Positions 54,001 to 64,000 of a DNA stretch of 64,000 nt are shown piece by piece. Within the stretch, counting starts at the first letter, position 1. Each line of letters starts with the position of its first letter. Under the pieces are notes generated by a model. The model was not told the DNA's origin. It saw only the letters and a list, made by a program, of their open reading frames with translations, and searched no databases. Source of the DNA: Anaspis maculata (lineage: Eukaryota > Arthropoda > Insecta > Coleoptera > Scraptiidae); NCBI GenBank assembly GCA_949128115.1, contig OX421963.1:79851635-79915634 (forward strand), written 5' to 3'. Both the position numbers and the translations under genes were made by a program.

Positions 54001-55033
54001 CATGTGAACATGAATTGTCATGAAGCAGACAAATGACAAAAGAAAAATGACGGCGAATGAGAGCGCCAAGCAATGGGCACAATGATAACTTTTAGCCAAG
54101 TCGAGAACCATTCCTGTCGGGTCACCAGCACAACACCCCTGCCATTGTTTCTCCTGCACAACACCAAGTAGAGGAGTCCAGTGTCGGCGACAGGTTGGCG
54201 ATACGCAATAAAAAAATTAATTATAATTTTCGGTTGTAATTGACACTTCCGTTGAGTTAGAATTCATCGATAAAATTAAATTTTAGTTTATGATGGAAGC
54301 TGTTGTCCTTAGAACACAATGCAAGCGGTAAAAGAATACTAACTGTGAAGAATAGAATCGAACGCGGCAACAGCTTACTCCCATTTTCTCGGACGAGACA
54401 CTGGTCACCCCAAGGGCCCACTATAACGTTACACCTCCGCGTCCACACCCTCGTTACATGTACCGCGAATTCACTCTCATATGTGGTTCTGCGTTAGTTG
54501 TGTGTTGTGATCTAGGCACGAGAATAGAAGTTTCACTTCAAAAAAGAGACTTTTGGATCAAAAATGAAGTGACAAACGAGGGGCTACGGCCTACGGCTGA
54601 TGGCACCTGCTGAGTTTTGGAGCGAAACTATTAGCGGCCATCAGCCGTATCCTCCCAGCCTTGCTCCCAAGCGTTCCAACTTGTAAGTTTATTGTTGCTC
54701 CAAAAAGTCATTACACTGAAAATAAAAAGTGGACGGGATATAGGTAGGTGATTGTGTACCTCCCACGAATATTGGAATATTTTGAGGAATATTTCTAAGA
54801 CCGACAAGACACGGCTGCAATAGGTACACAAACAAGGCTTGCCACTTCTGGCTAGCAAAGGAATAGGCGGCATCGCCGTCTACGAAGCAAAAAGCCGGCA
54901 GTGTGCATTGTACAATGTCACCCACTTGGTGCCGGCTACAATAATATGGATGGTCGGCAGTGCCGGTCACCATACAAATAGCCGGGTCCGGCTACACTAC
55001 ACGTAGCCGGGGCCGGCTACGCAGGCACTTCCT
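51093..55033. mobile_element. 3.9-kb element with hairpin-rich long terminal inverted repeats
   Basis: The ends AGGAAGTGCCTCCGTAGCCG (51,093) and, in reverse from 55,033, AGGAAGTGCCTGCGTAGCCG open inverted repeats of about 130-150 bp that contain several GTAGCCGG/CCGGCTAC palindromes and the landmark TTTGTATGGTGACCGGCACT. AATAATT lies directly outside both ends (51,086-51,092 and 55,034-55,040), a perfect 7-bp direct repeat taken as the target-site duplication. The interior includes another foldback element and AT-rich sequence, without a transposase I can recognise. The superfamily is unknown; a 7-8 bp duplication would fit hAT-like enzymes. Confidence 0.8.
52165..53622. mobile_element. Foldback element 3, nested in the 3.9-kb element
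   Basis: Arms at about 52,165-52,790 and 52,995-53,622 are inverted copies. Landmarks: GTACTGAAG-type ends, CACTCGATATTTTGTCCCTT at 52,262 against its reverse near 53,500, GTCGTCGTGTCC near 52,403 against GGACACGACGAC near 53,357. The centre holds a short pair AGTAGGGGAGACGCG (52,798) and CGCGTCTCTCCTACT (52,979), itself like a small nested element. No coding capacity. Outer ends are not sharply defined and I did not find a target duplication. Confidence 0.8.
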
Positions 55034-55040
55034 AATAATT

Positions 55041-55240
55041 ATTAAACTTATTATGTGAGCAGACTCAAGTTCCTCATTTACCTCTCCCGGTTTCAGCTGT
55101 GCTAAACAACAACAGTAAAGAGCGAACTCCAGTCTACGAATAGCAGAAGGGATAGACCCTTTTCTATTCGTGACAATACGATTGCAGATCAATTCAAGAT
55201 CAAGATCAGATTCAATCGCCTGAAAATCGGTCGGCATGTC
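55041..55240. other. Unassigned flank of the 3.9-kb element
   Basis: A minus-strand open frame (54,992-55,381) spans the element border and lacks a known domain. Nothing supported. Confidence 0.35.
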
Positions 55241-55350
55241 CGCGAACTGCTCTTCTGGACCTGATGCCTTCCGGACGGCCCCTGCCAAACATTTGCATCG
55301 GGGATGAGCCCTTTCAACTCCAAAAATTACCAAAACATCGGTACGTTTGT
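55241..55350 (+). pseudogene. Possible PIF/Harbinger (HARBI1-like) transposase remnant
   Basis: The frame reads LLDLMPSGRPLPNICIGDEP followed by FQLQ. In HARBI1-type transposases a proline-rich LPGS..LPYVxVGDEAFPL block is conserved, and the fit over about 20 residues is good. The sequence after it (KLPKHRYVCDILKPP) does not match the expected RPYPxxxL...NYRLSRAR block, so at best a short piece remains. Chance similarity cannot be excluded. Confidence 0.3.
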
Positions 55351-57383
55351 GACATTCTGAAGCCGCCAAGTCAACTGTCACAGCGACAATCGTCTACAGA
55401 CGGCAACGATCCAAGGCCAAGAAAAAAAGACGGGAACGACAGGTGTCCAGGGGCAGGTCCCGAACCGTTTCTGTGTCACGGGAGCGTTACGCATACACAA
55501 ACAGATAAACAGACAAACTTGGGCTTTTATAGGTATTATTATTATTATTATTATCATTGTTTTTGTTGTAGGTAGAAGGTAGATACGCACTCACGTAGTT
55601 GGATCAGATAACTATAGTCAAATTCTTCTAACCGAAGATTCCGTTTATGGTCGGTGATGATTTTGAATCTACAGCCAAAAAGATATAGCCTGACGTACCT
55701 GGTCCCTCAATCCCTCAAATAATCGTAAGTTTTTTTTCCCTTAATTGAATGTAATTTGATACCTAATGTGATATGACGACGCCTAAACTTTCGCCTAAAC
55801 CATCAAACTCATTTTCATGATATCTGCTCCTGAAAACACCCGCTATTGATTTTATAAGTGATACATGGTGACTTCACCACGTTCAAAAACTGTCACAGTG
55901 TAATTTTATTGCCCATTTTCGATCGACGACGCTCTGACATTACAATTTCAGCAATACAGATCCAATGTCGAGCGTGTCGCCGAGTGAATTCCATATACCA
56001 TTTACGCCGAAAGCGAAATAAGTATAACGAAAAAAAAACCCGATCCATATATTTTTATACACAAGTTCCATTTCCCCGTTCCATTGTAAATACACACCAG
56101 TAAAACGCGCTCAAACTTTTGAACGAAACGGGGCAAAGGCGACCCTAATAAAAGCAAAAACCAATCAACTCTCTCTTGGAAAAACAGTGTGTGTATATAG
56201 AGCGCGCCATAGCTGTAACGTTTTTATTTTTGGTCCGCATGAAAGGGGGAAAACTTTCAGTCGGTTTTTTGCGCGCCAACCGACGAGCTGGTAAGAAAGC
56301 CCACTTGAATGTGGTATAATAATGAAAAATTGAGCGATGTAAAATTAATTATGCTTCATAAGCATCAAGCGTTTAGCGTTGATCAAATAATAAGTTTTGA
56401 GCACAAAGATATATATCGCAAAGTTGCCGAGCTTCCCGCCCATTGAGAGAACTTTCAAAGTAGTTGGAGTGTGCTCACTGTTTTATACATTATTTCACAA
56501 TGCCTAATTAATTACTTCCGCCCGCGGCATCGAACAACTTCCACCCACAACTTTTAATTTTCGATAAATCATGAAAAGCAGGCGCCCGCGTGTTAATTCG
56601 GTAAATACAAGATTTTTCCCCGTTCCTCTTCTTTCTTCCCTCTCGGAGCACAAAAGTCTCGCGCAGGACGACGCGAAAATGTAATTTTCTTTTGTGCAGG
56701 AGTAATTTAATTTCACACTGGATTCCTGCAGGTGTTGTGCCGGTGTTGCAACACTGTTGTGAGTGTGTGTGTATCTATGTGTGTTTTTATTATTTCGGTA
56801 AGATATTTTTTTACGACGGTACATTTTCGTTGTGCGGTGATAAAAGCAAATCCTGTTGGACACTTTATTACGCGAGCTCTGAATTCGCAGATAAATATCT
56901 ATTTGCGGGCAGTAAAGTGGGCAATGAAAATCAATATACATTTGGGTGGGAAAGCTTGCGGGTAGTTGGAGTGAAAAAACTGCACACACAAGCACATAAA
57001 AAGAGATAAAATTTGCAGTTTGTGTTTGGATGGCGCGGGATTTTTTTTCTTCTCAAACCTCAACAGTATATGCGCGATTTATGGGCAGTGAACTCCATGC
57101 GAGGCTTTTTATGAGAATAAAGAGATTTTGTGGAATTCCGGAATGCCACACAAATGTCAATTTGTGGTTAAGGTGCTCTTAGTTATCCAATTCCTAGCCT
57201 TTACCTACGAGATACTGAAAACTTTGCATACCTTGACGACATTATTGTCACCTCAGCTACATACTATGAAGATCATATTTTTTTTTTCAAGTTGCCAAAT
57301 GTCCTAACAATGTTAACTTGACAGTGAATATAGAAACTTTTCAGCTAATTCGACCGATCTTATAACCCTAGTTTTCGTAGTGG
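55351..57383. other. Unassigned sequence with microsatellites
   Basis: An ATT microsatellite at about 55,534-55,552 and a GTGTGTGTG tract near 56,762. Overlapping frames on both strands at 56,504-57,009 lack domains. Unique-looking host-type sequence otherwise. Confidence 0.4.
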
Positions 57384-58700
57384 ATGGGAGAGGACTTCGA
57401 AATGAACCCGAAAAGCTCAGAGCGATGGTGGAGAACCCCCGTCCCAAGTGAAACGTTTCCAAAGACTCTGTTCGTGCTACAGACGCTTGATACACCACAC
57501 TCTTCAGTGCTAATCGCAACCATTAATGGATTGACACAAGACATTAAGAAACGACACGGAATAGAGTGGACCGAAGAAGCGGAAGCGGCATGACTGAAGA
57601 AGTAGTTGCTCCAGTTCTGGCCAGCCGCAGTTTCGAGAAGCACTTTGTCATCGGGTGCGACACTCGAACGCCGGAATCGATATGTGTTGACCCAGAGTAT
57701 CGTCGATCGAGAGCAGGTTGTCATAAGCAGGACACTTAACAAGCAGGAGCAACCACAGTGTCGCAGAACGTGAATGCCTCGCGGTGAAATTTGCCAGTGA
57801 GAAATTCCGGCCTTATCTTAAGGGCACCCGCTTTAAAGTCGTAACGGACTATCACTCGCTCCTGTGGCTACTCAGAATGATAGATTCAACCAAACCACTC
57901 TCTTACTAGGGCGTCCGATTATCGCAACACAATATGTTTTTGAAGCACAAGACATGCAAGTCAAAATCACTCCAGACATGCTCTCTCAATATTTCTCCGG
58001 AGTCGGGCGTTGTGTAGTGAAACAACGTCAGAAAATTCTCAGATCCAGAACCCGTTTCATGTCCGCTTGCAACAGAAGTTTCTCGAGAATCCTGACAGTT
58101 ATCTACAGTGGTCCATGACGGAGAAGTCTTTCAAGACTTTTATCCCTACCCTACAAGACTCCCGATCAGAGGAGACGTCTCCGAATGGAGACTTCCAGTG
58201 CGGAGGAGCAACGACAAATGAGCATTTCGCCTTCGTAAAGACCAACGATAGTCAGGTACTTGCCTGAGATAAACACAGACGTGGCCAAGCACTTGAAAAA
58301 CGGTAACGTTTGCGACTCGCAAAAAGCGACAAATCAAGCTGCAGACGGATTGGCTAGGCGACAGGCGCAAGGGCTCATTCCAGTCGAAGGCAGTCTCCAT
58401 TGACCTATGTGATGCTCATTGCCAAAGAGCTCTGGAAGGTTCTGTTACCTTGTAGTGATAACCGACGTATTCTCAAAATACATCGTTGCGTCGAACCGCA
58501 GCACCATCTCTGATTTCGTAAAGAAGGAGGAGCTGCTAGTCTAGGGGTGCCTCAGTTCCGACAACGGTTCCCAATTTGTAAGTAAGGAGTTCCGCAAGTT
58601 GAGCGAGAAATAGGTAACTACCATTTCAACCAAATATGGTTCACTGCCAGGTATCATCCCCAAATGTAAATGTCACTGTGGTCGTTGGGTTCGGAACGGA
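57384..58700 (+). pseudogene. Gypsy retrotransposon pol remnant: RT end, RNase H, integrase
   Basis: NGLTQDIKKRHGIEWTEEAE at 57,523-57,590 is the RT-RNase H connection. A frameshifted RNase H follows: FVIGCDT (57,646, first Asp), VLTQSIVDREQV, ISRTLNKQEQ, ERECLAVKFASEKFRPYLKG and FKVVTDYHSLLWLLRM (57,831, containing TDYHSL). FLENPDSYLQWSM (58,080) and PTLQDSRSEE are the linker. KNGNVCDSQKATNQAADGLA (about 58,300) is the CC half of the integrase zinc finger. FCYLVVITDVFSKYIVASNR (58,440, catalytic Asp) and SSDNGSQFVSKEFRKLSEK (58,554, second catalytic Asp) are the core. The sequence decays before the catalytic Glu. There are at least five frameshifts or stops. The plus orientation matches the remnant at 61.0 kb. 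Confidence 0.85.
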
Positions 58701-61039
58701 AACCCGCGATTGTTGAAACCCTGGTGCAACTTGATGATAATATTTTTTAGATGATTGGTACTGTGGTGGGACGCCTTAAAATTATAAAATAAAGGGAAAT
58801 TAGAATTTGGGATAAATTAGTCTTGGGTAAGGAATGCGAGAATATCGATTTTTACCGCCTGGACTCGGGGTGACAACGCACACCGGCATCGATGTTGATA
58901 GTCCAGGGGTTTGAGACGTGAGACGGGGGTGGGAAATAAGAAGCGGTCCGAAAGTAGCGACGAGGGTAGAGGGATTTCGCGTGGTATCAGTCAAGAACGG
59001 CAGATGTTAGGGAGAAGAAAAACTCGTATTTTTCAAGAAGAATAAATTAAGAAAAGTGCTAAAAACACTGTGAATAATTGTAGTGCATCAGTGACGAAAA
59101 AGAAAACTATTGAGAAAATCTGATTTCTATTGTAATTAAGTGCTCATTGTTGGATGGGGTGTAAGGTAATTGTTTTGTTTATAAAATGATAAAAGGATCT
59201 GTTTTGATATTTCGAACAGCCATGGTAGGCGTCAAGCCGATTTCAATTCCCTGTAGTTGCTTTGAGCTTCCAAATGCGGCCCCTTGTTTCAGCTACCCAC
59301 CTTCAAGAAGCCAAAAAAAGGGTGAAAACCTCAGTAACCCTTTCGAAGAGATTTGGCTTCCTACAGAGCATGATTTTGTAGACTCTATTAGCTTGAGACA
59401 AGCACTAGCAGTATTTATGCAAATCAAATCTGAGCAAAATTTCGATCACGCGTTATTTTCCCCTATAGAATAAAATATTCAACCCTTTCGCATGACAAAG
59501 AGTCTATGGGCATAAGGTTGAGTTTCCCAAAGAAAGAACCCCTTGAGCAATGCCAAGAAAATTCAGTGTCGTTTCGAAAATACTCCAAGATAGAAAGGAA
59601 CAAAACATCAAATTTGCAGGCTAATTAATTAGAGGCTCACCGCGACAATTGTACAACTGATTGCAAATGTGTATGAAGTTATATAACCCAGCTCAAAATA
59701 AAGTTGATGGATAAGTCTGTAAGTCAAACTACAGCACCAGCTGGATACAATTTTATGGAATGTCAACCCTCGAAGTTTATGTAAATTAATTGATCAATAA
59801 TTAAAATAATGGCTATAAATTCGAAAAATCAAGACAATACACAGTAAACAACAATCTCTCTCCAAGTACAATTGAATAATCGAGATTGCTATTCGTATAT
59901 TGAAGACGGCCTAGGTAGAAGAAGGGGTTAAAATTTAAATCTCGACGAGGTTTTCGAATTAGTTATGCCGAGAATTGAACTCAAGTGCGTTAGGGAACGG
60001 GTTCAACAATAGTTCTGGAGATTAGGAAGAATGCGAAACGGAATTAAATTAGAAGGGTTGAACTAATTCGTCGTAGGGTTTTCACGTAATTAATTAATAT
60101 AGTAAAATATCTTGCTCTACATTACCCTTAAAACTGCCCTGCGATCTCTCAGGATGTGGCTGTATACTGCTCAGAAATCTTGCATTGCGTTTTAGACATT
60201 TGCTTTGCCGATATCGAAGATGTCACTTTGGGATCCTTGGAAATGTCTCTGTAGGATCCAAAAGAGTCTAAAGACGTATTACTCTACAAACTTTGGCTGC
60301 TAGTCTGTGCCTCAGAGGTGTCAGTAACTACCTAAACAGTTATTATTTTAATTACATTCTTCAATTGTCCTGGAACTTTGAAAACTATATAGTTTTTTAA
60401 AATGAGTCTCTTATTCGCAATATCTTGTTTTCCGAGACTCTAACTGTGATTTTTAATTTGATCGGGGCCGTCTTTGGTCTTTGGCCGCTTTGTGACAGTG
60501 GAAGTTTGTATGTCCGCTCCGGGGAAGCTTGGATGATCTCGGTGAAGCACCGCAGATGGAATTTTTTTAAACTTGAGGGAGCTGTGCCTGGCATGTAGCG
60601 TGTCACTAGCGCCAACCGCGGTTTTTTTAAGGTTTGTTACCCATCATCCTCTCCTGCTTCACCGTAAAAAATTTAAAAATCTGCATCAAGATGCATTCTT
60701 GATATTGTAAATTGTTTTAATAAAGAGTAAATTAATAGACAATAGATGTGCTTCCCTTTTATCACCTAAACTAAGTATTCTGACCTAAGCTGCTAGTGGT
60801 ATCTCACTTTCGCGCATGTGATTTCTCGCTTTATCTCTCTCCAACTTAGATCGGATCAGTGGGTTTTGTGGTGAAAGGAAAGCACCTAATATTGTCATGA
60901 TGATACGTCGACATGAGCAGCTGGTGACCAAAAAATATGAAATGGTCGATAACAATGAAAATCAAGCAATGGAAATTTTTTCGCCCACTATTATAATCGT
61001 TCAGCACTTCACTAAACTCCAATTTCAGACAAGGACGCA
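58701..61039. other. Unassigned AT-rich sequence
   Basis: No supported coding region. A 95-codon plus frame at 59,186-59,473 has no known motif. Several AATTAAT-rich stretches near 59,770-60,110. Nothing else. Confidence 0.4.
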
Positions 61040-61790
61040 AAAAAGCTAAGAAAGCCTAAAGGAAGTCCACAAGCTATATCTTTCAGCATACCCAACGTAC
61101 CCAGCGCAATTCGCAACAAAGACACACTCACAAGAGATACCTTCATCCTTCATCCTCGCCTTCATCTGTGGAATAAGAGACCAAGACCTGCGTCAGATGG
61201 TGATGATTAAAAACCTAGCCGATACCAGCGACGCACTGGCTCAGGCGATCTGCACTGAAGCAGTCAAAAATGCATGCACTCGTCGAGTCAAGGCGGTGAG
61301 CGTTGAGGCATCCGGAGGTTCACATATTAGGTACTCCCAAGAAATCGATCGAGGAAATGTATGTAAGCGGGGAAATCCTCAACGCTTTGTCTCAGAACAA
61401 ACATCAAGGAGAGCCAAGAGCTGGAGTAAGACCGCATTGCTTCGGGTATGGAAATCCGGGACATCTGCGTCAGGACTGCAGGCAAAGGTCAAATCCAACA
61501 TCATCCTGAAACGAGTTATGGCAACGCAGATGCTCTCTCTCGAAGACCACACAACGAGGGCTGCAGGCACTGCAAAAGGGTGAACCAGCCAGCAAAGAGT
61601 GGAAACGTTGAAATCAAAGCAATCGCTCTAGAAACTTCACAAAATTGGACTGCAGTTGAACTGAATAGGGAACAGCGTGATGACCAGGCTAGTGGTTCAC
61701 TTGTTGAAAAGAAATAACTAGGCCAGGATAGACCAAAGTGGGCCAAAATCTCTGCCGAGGGGCCCAAATTTAGGATTCTCTTGCCTTGCA
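61040..61790 (+). pseudogene. Gypsy gag fused by deletion to the RNase H tail
   Basis: AFICGIRDQDLRQMVMIKNL (61,155 onward) and ALAQAICTEAVKNACTR are gag capsid sequence. In the next frame PHCFGYGNPGHLRQDC (61,432-61,482) is a CCHC zinc knuckle whose second cysteine is Tyr. Directly after, YGNADALSRRPHNEGCRHCK (about 61,516-61,577) is the end of the pol RNase H domain, which normally lies some 2.5-3 kb downstream, followed by WAKISAEGPKF. An internal deletion has therefore removed protease, RT and most of RNase H. The frame changes by one at about 61,500. The remnant might be from the same family as 57.4-58.7 kb. Confidence 0.85.
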
Positions 61791-64000
61791 CGTTACTCGG
61801 AAAGTAACGATGAGCCTATTCGGGATGAACCAGGCTCAAAACGGATTTAGTGTCATAAGATGCAAGGCTTTTTAGCGATTTCACTACATTCGAGAATAAA
61901 AACGGAGGTGTATATTCGTATGTAATACACCGATAGGTGAGGTGTATTATCGCTTCATTGAGGATTTTCACGAGGGGATCCGAGTGTAAATCGTGATGTA
62001 AGCGATAATAAATCGAACCTAGAGGTGTATTTGTTAAGACAATTAACCGAACAACACTGAAAATCTCCCTAAAAAAGTGAAAACTACTTGAATGTTTGAG
62101 GTTGGTCATTCTGGAGAGGTGTTTTCACCAATGACCTTGGTGGTTATTATAGGTGAACAGCACTTTAGGGATTGAACAGTGTGAACGTTATAATTATACA
62201 CAATTACACAAAGCAAAGAGAATAAGAATAAGCGTTCACCACCCTGCATCCTGACATGCACTCGCTGCCAAGTAGAGATGGCGCTACCTGCCCCATGACA
62301 TGGGACTGCCTATGCCGAAGTAGTAGGGTACCGGCATTCTAGATGACGCTAACACGGCCAACCTGACGATGGGACGCTCTCGGACCAGCTCGGCCTATGC
62401 TGACGTAGAAGCCAGACCTCTTGCGATGAACCAGGGACCTCTGAGGTCTTTGAAATCCAAGAAAACATCAGGTTTGGTGTCGCGGCCAGACAAAAAAATC
62501 CACTGTAACTAAGTGTGTGTAGAGTCATCAAATAACTGAATTCTTTAATCAAGTGTAGAGTTACGACGAGCAACTTCAAGATGGTGTAGAGTTATCAAAT
62601 TACTGAATTCTATATGCCGCCTCCTTTCGGCTCTTACACGGCACTCAGTTACTTTTGGTATGGTAGAGCCAGGCGTGGGTTCCCAGCATCGAAGGGATTG
62701 GCACAATTTATTTAGAGCGCCAACCAGGGTGCTTCTCCCGTTTTTTATTTTGAATTTCGCGGGCTTCCTGGTGCCTCCACGAAATAAACGAAAAGTAACT
62801 ATAGTGATGATGACAGGTGACAGGTCAAGTTCAAGTTCACGGTGCAAAAATGACATACATGAGAAAATAAACAAACAGGTTGAGTACCACAATTGATTTT
62901 AATTTATAAAATGCGTTGTAAGTAGAGGTAGCAGAGTTGTTGTGTATTAAAGGTAAGTGAAATGTTTATGTGCGTAATAAAATTAACTAGAAATGCTGCA
63001 GGTCCCTCGAAAGGAAAGCACCGAGTGTTTATCTGCTTTTGTGAGGTTATGAGGTTAAGTGGTAAGTACAAGTATCACTTGATTTTGGCACTTTTGGTGT
63101 TAATTTACCTCAAACACACCCCCAGGGTTTGGGACACCTAACACGCGTCGATAGGCGGCGTTCCGCCGTATATTGGAGTTAAATAGACCTGCCTAATGGA
63201 TCCAATACGCAAATCTATGGCTATCACCGACTCTTCAGTGAAATTCAAAATTGACGAACGAAAGCGACGCGCTTAGGGTCTTAATAGCTAGGTTAGTGGA
63301 GTAACTAGATGGTTTAGACCTCACATGTACTGGCAAACAACACCGGACTGGTTTTCTTGGGCTCTCGAGTCCGAATCCGAGTGATCACTCTGGCAGCGGT
63401 AGCGAAGTGTTCGTGGCGTCTTCTGCTGAGAAAGCGACGGTTGCGATTACGGCGCTGGTGTCAGCAGATGAAGACGTCCACTCTGCAGTTCGTCAAAGCC
63501 TTCGAGCCGTAGCCGGAGTATAACACGAAGAGTTGTATCGTAAGTGGAGGATGGTGGCTTTATGAACAAAACGGCAGCTGGCAAGCGGGAACACTGTGGA
63601 GACGTCGGCTATTTTGGGCCCCAACGAACGTGGATGACTCCTGATTTCCTTAAAATATTGACTTGAAGTCCACGAAAAACGTGACAATTATTTCTGCTCA
63701 CCTTTGTTCGATATTGCACGATTTCGATAAAAATAAACTTGACGTAGTGTGCACCAGGGTGTTTTATCTTAGAAGGCGACTGCCAACCCTTTACAGAAGT
63801 TTTAGAAGTACAACTTTCCCTGTGCGAAATTCGGTAGGTACGTCTTTTACCTTCGCTTTTTTTTTTTCTGCCTCGATTTAAACCTTATCAGCTGCCTGTC
63901 AGGCTTATCGCCCGCGCGCCAATATTCAAACCTGTACCTACTGTCATTTCATTACCTATCTAGTGGGCTTTGAGAAATAAAATTGCTACACTACCCCCCT
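61791..64000. other. Unassigned sequence to the window end, with a short direct duplication
   Basis: GTGTAGAGTCATCAAATAAC at 62,515 recurs as GTGTAGAGTTATCAAATTAC at 62,584, a 69-bp spaced direct repeat with CTGAATTCT following both. Otherwise unique-looking; frames at 62,545-62,896 and 63,493-63,687 have no domain. The window ends in a C-run. Confidence 0.45.

Noticed and set aside
54992..55381. 129-codon minus-strand frame
   Set aside because: It crosses the border of the hairpin-ended element and shows no known domain.

Overview
The window looks like a gene-poor, transposon-dense piece of an arthropod (most likely insect) nuclear genome. The support is decayed BEL/Pao, Gypsy, Jockey and CR1-like retroelements, a tRNA-derived SINE with a target-site duplication (TSD), several families of long foldback (inverted-repeat) elements, a solo LTR and satellite DNA, set in moderately AT-rich unique sequence. 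The palindromic motif GTAGGTACCTAC and its fragments recur across the unique stretches. I found no host gene I can support: no convincing exon chain, no functional tRNA or rRNA gene, no CRISPR array. All recognisable coding sequence is transposon-derived and broken by stops, frameshifts or deletions. The exact species cannot be told from this window.

Layout. 1-965: minus-strand BEL/Pao pol fragment cut by the window edge and ending at a CAATTG minisatellite. 2.5-5.6 kb: a large TA-flanked foldback element with three concentric sets of termini, with a second element inserted 3 bp from its right tip. 5.6-7.3 kb: a 24-bp minisatellite, a 221-bp MITE with 6-bp TSD, and a CAGTGGCGCC-ended element. 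8.4-10.7 kb: a hAT-like element holding two nested inverted-repeat elements. 11.7-12.2 kb: a CXC-domain transposon fragment. 13.7-15.3 kb: BEL/Pao protease and gag fragments facing each other. 15.7-17.3 kb: a CCACTCAGCA-ended element holding a SINE and a second tRNA-like unit. 19.4-21.4 kb: a 5'-truncated CR1-like LINE with only two obvious lesions.

21.9-31.5 kb is the most complex part. A minus-strand Jockey LINE is split first by a 1.5-kb foldback element (clean TA target-site duplication) and again by a 3.4-kb rearrangement. The latter is an inverted copy of 3.2 kb of downstream sequence plus a 225-bp direct duplication of Jockey sequence. The two arms (24,901-28,121 and 28,324-31,543) each carry Jockey endonuclease/linker, Gypsy integrase and Tc1/mariner-like transposase remnants in opposite orientation, and differ at scattered single bases. 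Junction microhomology and a small hairpin at one breakpoint point to template switching during replication.

31.5-50.3 kb is mostly unassigned sequence with remnants of BEL (33.3 kb), a tRNA-like unit (37.1 kb), Gypsy RT (40.1-40.7 kb) and Jockey (43.8-44.1 kb), and a roughly 260-bp satellite (44.7-45.65 kb). 50,293-50,708 is a solo LTR with ATAT target-site duplications. 51,093-55,033 is a 3.9-kb element whose long terminal inverted repeats are full of GTAGCCGG hairpins; it contains another foldback. 57.4-58.7 kb (Gypsy RNase H to integrase) and 61.0-61.8 kb (gag zinc knuckle joined to the RNase H tail by internal deletion) are plus-strand Gypsy remnants. No gene network can be described; the window is a record of layered transposition, nested insertion and rearrangement.
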